From NCBI GenBank assembly GCA_963693315.1, contig OY856187.1:379539306-379603305 (forward strand): 64,000 nt of DNA. The letters are read 5' to 3'. Position numbers and translations under genes: made by a program. Shown in pieces: positions 10,597 through 18,760 of this stretch (position 1 is its first letter; the number at the start of each line of letters is the position of its first letter). The notes below the pieces were generated by a model that saw only the letters and a list, made by a program, of their open reading frames with translations, was not told the origin of the DNA and did not search any database. This stretch comes from Diogma glabrata (lineage: Eukaryota > Arthropoda > Insecta > Diptera > Cylindrotomidae).

Positions 10597-10800
10597 AATT
10601 ATTAGTTTTTTGAATAATGCTTTTTTCTATTTATTTAATTTTTTTTATTTGAACATTTTTTTTTGAATAATATTTTTTTTTGAATAATATTGTTTTTGAA
10701 TAATATTTTTTTTTCTTTTTGGATAATATTTTTTTTTTGAATATTTTTTTTTTATTTATATTGAATAATATTTTTGATTTTTTTAGTTATTTTTTTTTTA
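10597..10800. repeat. Degenerate minisatellite of TTTTTTTGAATAATATT
   Basis: About eight irregular repeats of a 17-25-bp T-rich unit follow the Helitron-like 3' end. Confidence 0.75.
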
Positions 10801-11010
10801 CTGTATCCTATCTGTCTGTCTGAGTGCGTGTGTGCGAGCGAAGGGCCGAAGAAGTATAACTTCCACCGTCTGGTCCGACGCAGACTCTTCTTTTTTATTA
10901 TTTTCACTGTACGCTGTCAAATAAACATTACCTTTTGAGTAGGGTGACCAGATGTACTCTTTTAAAGAGTATTATACTCTTTTCGAGCAGGTTTTACTCT
11001 TTACTCTTTT

Positions 11011-11868
11011 TTTTGATAATAATCAGATAGCATTTGAACGACAAATGTTAATTCGAGAAAGAGAATTATTGGAGAAAGAAAAGGCTCTTGAAAAAGAACG
11101 ATATCAAATACAACAAGCTGCAATGGTTTCAAGGGTCAGACATTCTCTTCATCCGAACGTAATTGAAGTGATTGTTCCGGAGTTTGATCCTAATAATAAA
11201 ACTAGTCTAACGTCAAAACAGTGGGTTAAACGTCTTCGTTATTTAAAACAATTTCACGCGTGGACCGATAAAGAAACGCTACATCATGCTACAATGAGGC
11301 TCAAAGGAACTGCCAAAACTTGGCACTGTATGTTAGAAGAACCTCCATCAGAGTTCGAGAAATTTTGTGAGTTAATCCTTGCAAGCTTTACCATTTTTAC
11401 GGATGAGGCACTCATCCATCAAAGGTTGCATGACCGCCGCAAACTCGCCAACGAAACATACGAAAACTATTTTTATGATGTATTACAAATTGCAAAAGGT
11501 GTTAATCTAAGTGAACCAGCCATTGTAAGGTACCTTATTTCTGGAATTTCAAATCCTGATGTTCGCCGTTCACTATCGCTAACTACATTTAAACACTCTG
11601 ATGAAATATTAAGAGTTTTTCAATATTATGAACAATTACAAGATCAACGACCATTCACTGAATCTAAAAGTTATTCAAGTAAATATCAAAAATCTGATAG
11701 TTCAGTGAAGGTTGAAAATCAACATTCAGAAGCTGAATCAACAACAAACAAATTTCGCCCAAGGCGCTATAACTGTAATACTTTGGGGCACTTATCAAAA
11801 AAACTGCACTAAACCACAACGCCGTTCTCGTTGTACAAAGTGTTTTAAGTATCATACTAGTGAAGAGA
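11011..11868 (+). pseudogene. gag of the old Gypsy element, capsid and nucleocapsid part
   Basis: Open from the insertion edge. A strongly charged, coiled-coil-like stretch rich in E, R, K and L is followed by the capsid region: EFDPNNKT, W-V-K-R-L, A-T-M-R-L-K-G-T-A-K-T-W, and F-x-x-F-C-E-L-I-L-A-S-F, typical of Retrotrans_gag. The nucleocapsid begins with YNCNTLGHLS; the frame stops at 11810 and continues in another frame with C-T-K and R-C-T-K-C, so the zinc knuckle is split by a frameshift at about 11790. The product would assemble particles and bind element RNA; this copy is non-functional. Confidence 0.8.
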
Positions 11869-12299
11869 AAGGTGATGCAGCCACAAAGACTGACACACAA
11901 TCAATAAAATTAATAACGAAATCCAACGAAATTATAATCGATGTCTCCATGCATTTGCAAAGTTATGATTTTCAAAACGTTGCTGCAGTGATTGATACGG
12001 GAAGTCCGATTAACCTTATCAAAGAAAAATTACTACCACCAGACATACAACTGGAGGAACCTGATGACAACAATTACACTGGAATCAACAACACCAAATT
12101 AAATCATTCTGGTATTGTAAATGTTAAATGTTGTATTAATTCAAATTTTTATTCTATTAGATTTTACGCTGTCCCTGATGCTACGATGTCTTACGATTGC
12201 TTGATTGGACGCGATTTCCTAATGAACCCTGATGTAAACTTTGTAATTAAAAGTAACTGTGGAAAGTTTATAATGGCAATCCCGTACAATGTGATATAG
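11869..12299 (+). pseudogene. Protease region of the old Gypsy element
   Basis: The frame of the second zinc-knuckle half continues into a retropepsin-like domain with AAVIDTGSPINLI (active-site DTG at about 11990) and the closing CLIGRDFL motif at about 12205, the spacing expected of a retroviral-type aspartic protease. The frame ends at a TAG at 12297, where the RT linker should follow, so gag-pro-pol is broken here. Confidence 0.8.
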
Positions 12300-13460
12300 A
12301 AATATCTCAAAATTCCGAATTAGAGCAAAACAATAGGGTCATTCTTTTCAATGAACTCCTACATATTGAGTTTGATGAATCAACATCAGAAACTCCGTAT
12401 AATATTGGACCGTATTTCCAATCCGTCTCAAAAGATTTCGAAATTGAAAACCAACTCAGGTGTATGTTACAAGAACATTATTCGTTACCGGCTGTGACGA
12501 CACCCGAACTGCAACATAAATTAAAAATTTCATTGACATCTGACCGTCCAATATATGTGATACCCCGTCGTATGTCTTTGAAAGAAAGACAAATAATCAA
12601 TGACATAGTAAATGATTTGTTAGAACGAATAGTACGGAAAAGCAACAGTGATTATGCTAGTCGTATTGTTTTAGTTGATAAAAAAGATGGTTCACATCGT
12701 CTGTACGTAGATTATCGACAAATAAACAAAATCACTGTCAAAGACTGATTCCCTCTTCCACGTATTGACGACTGCCTTGATGGACTTAAAGGAAAGTCAG
12801 TCTTCAGTTTCATTGACCTTAAAAGTGGTTTTCACCATATTCCAATTGAAGAAGGTTCAATCAAATATACCTCATTTGTGACCCCAGATGGTCAGTTTGA
12901 GTATTTGAATACTCCATTTAGTTTATGTAACGCACCAGCTATTTTTCAACGGTATATATCTGAAATTTTCAAGGATTTCATTAAATCTGGTGATGTTACA
13001 GTTTAATTGACGACATTCTGATGGCATCCAAATCTATCGAAAGGCATTTTGAACTAATTGAAGCCGTTCTTCTTCTTATCCGTAAAAATTGTCTTGAGAT
13101 TAATCCATCAAAGTGTTAATTTTTCTAACCGAAACTTATTTATTTGGGATATAAAATTAGCCCAACTGGAATAAATCCTTTATCACATCATATAGAAGCC
13201 ATTAGAGACTACTCTATACCGAAAAATATCCATGAGCTACAGAGATTTATAGGTTTGTCCAGCTTCTTACGAAAATTTGTGGAAGATTTTTCAACTATCG
13301 CGAAACCTTTGCATGATCTTGAGAAGAAAGGTGCTATTTTTAAATTTAATTCAAATGAAATTGAAGCCTTCAATTTATTGAAATCAAAATTGACAATGGC
13401 TCCAATCTTAGCATATTATAATCCGCAGAGTGAGACAGCTCCACACGGATGCTAGCAAGA
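12300..13460 (+). pseudogene. Reverse transcriptase of the old Gypsy element
   Basis: Pieces in several frames give a Ty3/Gypsy RT: KKDGSHRLYVDYRQIN (about 12680-12730), a TGA at 12745, then FPLPRIDD, S-F-I-D-L-K-S-G-F-H-H-I, and F-S-L-C-N-A-P-A. The catalytic box survives as IDDILMAS at about 13005, after a stop (TAA) and a one-base break. A further TAA breaks the KC-x-F region at 13117. It ends with the GYKIS, F-I-G-L-S-S-F and L-x-x-L-E-K-K-G connection. Stops and shifts make it inactive. Confidence 0.8.
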
Positions 13461-13800
13461 CTGGATACGGAGCAATTTTGTTACAAAAACAGAAAGATGG
13501 TCATTTCCACCCTGTTTGGCACTATAGTAAGAGAACCACTGAGGCCGAAAACCGATATCATTCTTTCGAACTAGAAGCGCTTGCTATAGTATATGCACTG
13601 CAAAGATTCCATGTGTATTTACACGGAATACCATTTTAGATAATTACTGATTGTAATTCCTTAAAACAAACGTTGGAAAAGAAAGAGACCCATAGCAGAA
13701 ATATGCGTTGGTCATTGTTATTGGAGAATTATGAATATGAGATTGTTCATCGAGGTAACAATCGCATGCGTCATGTAGATGCTCTGAGTCGGGCACCGGG
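13420..13800 (+). pseudogene. RNase H and connection region of the old Gypsy element
   Basis: HTDASKTGYGAIL, S-F-E-L-E-A-L-A-I-V-Y-A-L and IITDCNSL give the catalytic D-E-D series of a Ty3/Gypsy RNase H. A frameshift lies at about 13435 and an in-frame TAG at 13637. The tethering VHRGNNRMRHVDALSRAP motif closes the domain at about 13795. RNase H would degrade the RNA strand of the hybrid during reverse transcription. Confidence 0.8.
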
Positions 13801-15033
13801 TATTTTAGCTATAACAGAATGTACCTTTTCTCAGACCCTTGCAATGCATCAACTCACCGATGAGAATGTCAGACAGATCAAGTCGAAGTTAAAACCTGGT
13901 CAAGAAAATGGAGTTTTTACAGTTAGAGAAAACCTGCTGTACAGAAAAGAAAAAGATAAACTCTTATTTTATGTGTCAGAGTTTCTTGAAAATAGTGTTA
14001 TACGACAGAGTCATGAAGTTGGTTACGTAGGTGCTAACAAGACCATAGAGATGATACGTCGAACTTATTGATTCCCGAATATTAAAGATAAAGTTACTAA
14101 TTTTATCAAATCTTGTCTAAAGTGTTTAGTTTTTCAACCAAAGGATGGTAAGAAAGAGGGCTTTCTAAATATATTCGAAAAATTCGATGAGCTATTTCAT
14201 ACCTTTCATATCGACCATCTTGGTCCTTTTGAAATCACTAATCTCAAAAATAAGTATATTTTAGCAGTGGTTGATGGTTTCTCTAAATTTTCAAATTTTT
14301 ATGCTACTAAACTACCAAAACCAATGAAGTTATAAAACACTTAACAAAACATTTTGCAGATTTTAGTGTACCAATCCGTTTAATCTCAGATAGAGGAACA
14401 TGTTTTACTTCCACACAGTTCAAATCATTTATGGAACAATTTGGTATCAAACATGTTCTAAATGCCACGAATTCACCGCAATCGAATGGGCAATCTGAAA
14501 GAATGAACCGTACACTTGTACCAATGCTAGCTAAATTTGTTAACATGAAGGTTAACAAAAACTGGGATTCATTGCTCACTCAAGCACAGTTTGCATTTAA
14601 TAATACGATAAATCGTACCATTAATACAACACCAGCAATGGCGTTATATGGTCGTAATCAAACGCGTAATAATGATATTTTTCGACAGTTCATCGAAACT
14701 TAAAATAATGAACAAAGGAATCTAGATGAAAACAGAGAACAAATTGTCATCGATACCGCTAAAGCTCAGTTGAAAAACAAAGAGCATTTTGATGGAAAAC
14801 GTAAAGCTCCATACGATTATAGAGTGGGAGATAAAGTCTCAATCTGTAATAATGTTACCGAAGTTGGAATAAACCAGAAACTACTTCCTAGCTTTCGTGA
14901 CCCATACGTGGTCACTGCAATTTTGCCAGGAGACCGTTATAATGTCGAAGATGTTCTGGGACAAAAATTGTCAAATAAACCTTTTCATGATGTATACGCG
15001 CCATTCAACATGAAGCCGTATTGTAAACCTTAA
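13801..15033 (+). pseudogene. Integrase of the old Gypsy element
   Basis: The HHCC zinc-binding N-terminus is recognisable (H-E-V-G-Y-V-G-A-N-K-T, then C-L-K-C-L) but broken by a TGA at 14069. The DDE core follows in pieces: F-H-I-D-H-L-G-P-F, L-I-S-D-R-G-T and N-S-P-Q-S-N-G-Q-S-E-R (about 14210, 14385 and 14480). The C-terminal part has Y-R-V-G-D-K-V and a weak G-P-Y-like F-R-D-P-Y-V-V and ends at 15031. A frameshift lies at about 14300 and a stop at 14701. No envelope follows. Confidence 0.8.
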
Positions 15034-15120
15034 ACAATCCAATCGAGGCGATTGTACCTTCAGGACGGCCGAATGTAGTGAAGTCAGTTAAAATGTTTAG
15101 TTTTTATCAGTCAACCGTCA

Positions 15121-15325
15121 TGTGGCGGATTAATTTGAAATTATATATATTAGTTTATATGTTTGTTAATAGATGGTATTGTTGTCATTCACTGTTAATT
15201 TTTGACATTTGAAATATATAAAAGTAATGTATTATGTTTTGTTATCGCGTGTTAAATAAAATTATAAGAAATAAAGAAATTTGTATTTCGTGTTTCTTTT
15301 TGTATGTATAGCCATCCACTACACA
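15121..15325 (+). repeat. 3' LTR of the old Gypsy element
   Basis: From TGTGGCGGATTAA to CCACTACACA. The right 108 bp match the 5' LTR remnant and keep the uninterrupted TA site of the pogo-like MITE. TATAAAAG at 15218 is the likely TATA box. The left boundary is uncertain; an alternative start is TGTAGTGAAG at about 15073. Confidence 0.7.
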
Positions 15326-15509
15326 TATTTTTAAATTTTGTAACATGGCACTGGTACAGATTGATGTTGATTTGTGGTGCATTTTAAGAATGTGCGCCTG
15401 AGTTTCTAATAATTCCATTTCTCCCGTGGAACTTTTATTCAAAATATAATAAGGAATCGATAATCCATCGTTAATAATAAGCTTTGCTTCTAAAAATAGG
15501 ACGACTTAT
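15326..15509. other. No recognised feature
   Basis: AT-rich spacer between the 3' LTR and the dispersed repeat. Confidence 0.4.
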
Positions 15510-15745
15510 GTAAATTGATTTGTTTATATTTAAAACACTGTTATTGGGCTTCGATGATACATTTATTTTAATTAATATAAAACATAATTCACATTGAATT
15601 TTAATAAAAACATAGGAACAACCAAACAATCGACGACTCGAAGCTATCAAAACAAAAACATTGCTCTGAAGTTAGACTTAATTTATATCTATTTATGTTA
15701 AAAAAAAGAGATCGCTTCTATTTGTATGGAGATAATTTTTTTATG
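15510..15745. repeat. Dispersed ~235-bp repeat, copy 2
   Basis: Same orientation as 1088-1320, differing by scattered substitutions and a few A-run length changes. Confidence 0.85.
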
Positions 15746-16023
15746 CTTGTTACATTTGTGGCGAACATCAAAATTAAAAATTCAAATTTAGCATGCGATG
15801 TTTTATTGATCAAAATTTAAAAAAACAAAATAATCTCAAAATAAAAATTTTTTCTCAATGTAAAAAAGTTCTTGTTTTTCGAATTTTAAAAAGTTCTTAG
15901 TTTAACTTTAACTCTTATATTCTTTTAATACTTTAAAATTGTAAAATTTCCGACATGAATAATTGTTAGTCAAGCCATTTACTAAAAACTTGAATTTATG
16001 TTCAAATATTGTTTTAATCAAAA

Positions 16024-16634
16024 CTAGGAGGACCCGTCGTGCTTCGCTACGCTTATAAATAAAGTTTTTGCGTAGACATTTTGTTGACGTAGAAGCAATG
16101 ATTTCAAAAAGTGGTAATGAGATATGCTAGCATATAATTTTTAATTTTTCTTTTTAAATATATGAATGAAAAATAATCCGAACTCTAGCTGATCAGTTTG
16201 GATGTCTTATGAAAAATTAGCGATCAAATAAGTTAGAGATCAAATAAGCTTACTTGAAAACTTATTTGATCGCTAATTTTTCATATGTCCGAACTGATCA
16301 GCTAGAGTTCTGATTATTTTTCATTCATATATTTAAAAGAAAAATTAAAAATATATGCTAGCATTTCTCATTACCACTTTTTGAAATCATTGCTTCTACG
16401 ACAACACAATGTCTGCGCAAAAACTTTATTTATAAGCGTAGCGACGTTCGCCGGGCCCTCCTAGTATTAAAAATTCTAACAATCAAATTTACGATCTCAA
16501 ACTATCATACCAAACACACACATTACAAAATGGTCGCTGAAAAAAAATACAACAATCAATAATCAATTTTTTATCCTCTTTCATTCACAAACAATATATT
16601 TCTAACTAAATATTCAACGTATTAATATATAAGA
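16024..16634 (-). mobile_element. Non-autonomous Helitron with palindromic 3' region
   Basis: On the minus strand it starts TCTTATATATTAATACG (16634 leftwards), preceded by A, and ends GGGTCCTCCTAG at 16024, followed by T: the A^TC...CTAG^T insertion pattern of Helitrons. Its 3' 440 bp form a large inverted repeat (16024-16464), so a second CTAG-T, on the plus strand, lies inside at 16461-16464. The arms share GCGTAGCGAAGCAC-like ends, a block with CATTGCTTCTACG, and ATTAGCGATCAAATAAG near the centre. Nothing is encoded. Confidence 0.8.
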
Positions 16635-16707
16635 TAAAACAACAAAGAAAAATAACGTCCATACTCTCCTAGATCAATGCATAAACTGAAAAGAAAATAT
16701 AAAATAT

Positions 16708-17381
16708 TGTTACGATTGCAGAAAAATCTAGACGATTACAGAAAAATCTAGACTTTTACGGTCACTTCTAGGAAAATCAAATCAACAAAATACTACAACA
16801 GATTAATGAAATGAACATTGTTGTTGTTGTACATATTCTTAGAATTAAGGTCGATTTGTTTTATGATTTTATGAATCAAATCAACGTAACGTAAAATAAT
16901 CGAGTATTCTAATATTTTCTCAAGGTTTCTAAAAAGTGACCTAGAAATTTCTAGAGATTAAGCAGAATGTATATAAGGAAATTGTTTCTTGTAGTTTTTA
17001 ATTAGTTTTATTTTAAACCTGCGATAGTGAAGTTAAAATTATAAAAGTGATATTTAAATTAGTTTTGTGTAAAGTTATAAGTGTAATAAAGTTATAAGTT
17101 TTATTGAGTAGAAATATTTTGTGTATTATTTTCAACGTGTGAACTGGAAATTTCTACAATAAACCGTTGGAGTTCTGAAGCTGTTGAAAGAATATTCTAG
17201 TAAGGAATATTGTTTGCTGTATTGTTTTCCTGTTGTTGTGGAACAACCAAGAAGTAGAAGACTTAATAAAACCTGGTGTTTGTGCTAACTAATCAGTGAT
17301 CGAACTCAGAAAGAGATTGGGAATTACGTTTATCGAATTGTGAGTTAGGCCAATTCGAAGGAAGGTTAGAAAAACGTAACA
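16708..17381 (+). repeat. 5' LTR of the Gypsy element
   Basis: 674 bp. Near the start are two copies of AAAAATCTAGACGATTAC-like repeats. A likely TATA box TATATAAG lies at 16970, with a heat-shock-element-like GAA-AT-TTC-TA-GAG array at 16944-16956 just upstream. AATAAA signals occur around 17088 and 17159. The LTR would drive and end transcription of the element. Confidence 0.93.
16944..16977 (+). promoter_or_regulatory. Candidate heat-shock-like element and TATA box in the 5' LTR
   Basis: GAA (16944), TTC (16949) and GAG (16954) are spaced by 2 bases in alternating orientation, as in heat-shock factor sites, and stand 14 bases before TATATAAG. In the 3' LTR the array is kept but the TATA box reads AATATAGG. 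Function is inferred only. Confidence 0.45.
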
Positions 17382-17420
17382 TTGGTGACATCGGCGGATT
17401 AGTTAGCTGTTAATGGTTTT

Positions 17421-17543
17421 ATGGTTTTATTAAGTGATTTGAAGGTTCTTGAGTTAAAGAAAGAACAACGTGGATTGGCAACAACCGGCAACAAAACTGA
17501 ATTGACAATACGGCTTCGAGAAGCTATGGAAGCGTTGGAGTAG
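17421..17543 (+). CDS. SAP-like leader ORF of the Gypsy element
   Basis: A 40-codon ORF from ATG 17421 ends at TAG 17541. Residues about 6-36 (LKVLELKKEQRGL, then G-N-K-T-E-L-T-I-R-L) fit the two-helix SAP motif with the L-x-x-x-G-L-x-x-x-G-x-K-x-x-L pattern. SAP motifs bind AT-rich DNA and occur at the N-terminus of Gag in some insect Gypsy elements. It lies in a different frame from the gag ORF, which opens 3 bases later, so the original Gag probably began here and has suffered a one-base shift near 17535-17545; recoding is less likely. Confidence 0.6.
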   Translation: MVLLSDLKVLELKKEQRGLATTGNKTELTIRLREAMEALE

Positions 17544-17545
17544 TT

Positions 17546-18760
17546 GTGGAAAGTTACCAGTTTGGAGTGATTAGTACAAATGCTGATTCAGTAGCAGTTG
17601 CTGAAGAGAAAAGTTCTGTTGCGGAAACAACAACCTCATTGCCACCTGCAAATTATGATTTTACGCAGTTAATGGCTATGATGCAACAGATGAATTTGAA
17701 TATGAATCAGAAATTGGATGTCGTAAACTCAAATATGGTTGCCAATAAAGACGAGCTGAATCAAAAATTTGATCAACAAAGCAGCAACATCAATCAACAA
17801 ATGGCTGCAACTAAGGAAGTAATCAGTAGCAACGTGGAGGAAGTAGGCAGAGTTCATCAAGAGGTGAAAGAGCTAGAGCAGAAAGTACTTGATGAAAACA
17901 AAAAGGTACTTGCAAAAGTAGATGATTTCGAGAAACGGTTGCAAGACGTTGAAACGACTAAAGTTATTTCCCAGGTGGTGCAGCAAGTAGCCAATATCAA
18001 ATTAAAATCACCATCATATGACGGTACCACATCCTTCGGTATTTTCAAGTTCCAGTTCGAGACTGCAGCAGATCAGAATGGTTGGAACGCCGAAAATCGT
18101 CTTGCTGCATTGATAGTTGCTCTAAAGGGGGAAGCATCTGAAGCATTACAGGCGGTGCCGGAAAACGACCGAAAAAGCTATGCTGAAGTAAAGAATGCGT
18201 TGGAACGAAAATATGGCAGCGACCACAAAAAGGAGCTATACCGAATCGAGTTAAAGGGTCGCTTGCAACGGAATGGAGAAAGTCTACAGGATTATTCCTC
18301 GGTTGTAGAGCGGCTTGTTCATTTAGCACACTCAAATACACCACCATGTTTCATGGAGAAGATGAAGATCGAGGCGTTTACTGATGGTATTCGTGATCCT
18401 GAGACAAGGAAAGCTGTAATGTTGTCGCCAAAACCAACATTCGCTGAAACTATTGCTTATGCCTTGACAAATGAAACTGCACAAGCAATTATAAAACCAT
18501 CGATTAAAATACGCCGGGTAGAGTTGGCTGATGACAACGGTTATAAACCAAAACTACGAGAGAGTGTCAGAAGTAACAGAATTCGATGCTGGCTATGTGG
18601 CAAGTTGGGCCATATTTCGAGAGAATGCCGAGATGTTAGAAGGAAACGAGCAAGATCAGCATCGCCTATGCAGAGACGTCCAGCAGAAGAACGGGAGCAA
18701 CAAGCTAGAGAGGACGATGGAGCAGCACCGAAGCAGTTAAACTACAACGAGTCAGCCTAA
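17546..18760 (+). CDS. gag: Gag polyprotein of the Gypsy element
   Basis: An open frame of about 404 codons. The first codon here is GTG; the frame is also open upstream, and the first ATG in frame is at residue ~45, so the true start is probably the upstream SAP-like ORF before a frameshift. Residues ~45-145 are a Gln/Asn/Glu/Lys-rich coiled coil. About 155-300 is the capsid (Y-D-G-T, F-K-F-Q-F-E, L-K-G-E-A-S-E-A, F-T-D-G-I-R-D). A CCHC zinc knuckle, C-W-L-C-G-K-L-G-H-I-S-R-E-C, is at about 350. Gag builds the particle and binds the RNA. The stop TAA is at 18758, within the overlap with pol. Confidence 0.9.
   Translation: MESYQFGVISTNADSVAVAEEKSSVAETTTSLPPANYDFTQLMAMMQQMNLNMNQKLDVVNSNMVANKDELNQKFDQQSSNINQQMAATKEVISSNVEEVGRVHQEVKELEQKVLDENKKVLAKVDDFEKRLQDVETTKVISQVVQQVANIKLKSPSYDGTTSFGIFKFQFETAADQNGWNAENRLAALIVALKGEASEALQAVPENDRKSYAEVKNALERKYGSDHKKELYRIELKGRLQRNGESLQDYSSVVERLVHLAHSNTPPCFMEKMKIEAFTDGIRDPETRKAVMLSPKPTFAETIAYALTNETAQAIIKPSIKIRRVELADDNGYKPKLRESVRSNRIRCWLCGKLGHISRECRDVRRKRARSASPMQRRPAEEREQQAREDDGAAPKQLNYNESA

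Larger units (their letters stand above)
9061..11010. mobile_element. Composite insertion in gag, Helitron/Helentron-like
   Basis: The gag frame reads GTNF before the insert and DNNQIAFERQM after it, and TTTTGA is present at both edges (9055-9060 and 11011-11016), so the ~1.95-kb insert is cleanly bounded. Near its left end is GAAGTTATACTTC followed by TTTGCGCTCG; at 10837-10857 the inverted counterpart occurs (GCGAGCGAAGG then GAAGTATAACTTC), which looks like subterminal inverted repeats of Helentron-type elements. A Helitron-like 3' end lies at 10558-10588. The last ~70 bp (from 10942, TAGGGTGACCAGATGT) resemble an hAT terminus. It is therefore probably several nested pieces. No coding sequence is convincing in it. 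Confidence 0.6.
8047..15325 (+). mobile_element. Old Ty3/Gypsy (mdg1/412-like) element, heavily interrupted
   Basis: Paired LTR parts (8050-8511, itself interrupted, and about 15121-15325) bracket gag, protease, RT, RNase H and integrase in Ty3/Gypsy order. Coding sequence is broken by many stops and shifts and by an insertion of about 1.95 kb in gag. The start of the 5' LTR upstream of its TATA box was not found; MITE copy d occupies that position. The integrase core after RNase H and the absence of an envelope ORF fit a Metaviridae-type element without env. Confidence 0.85.
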
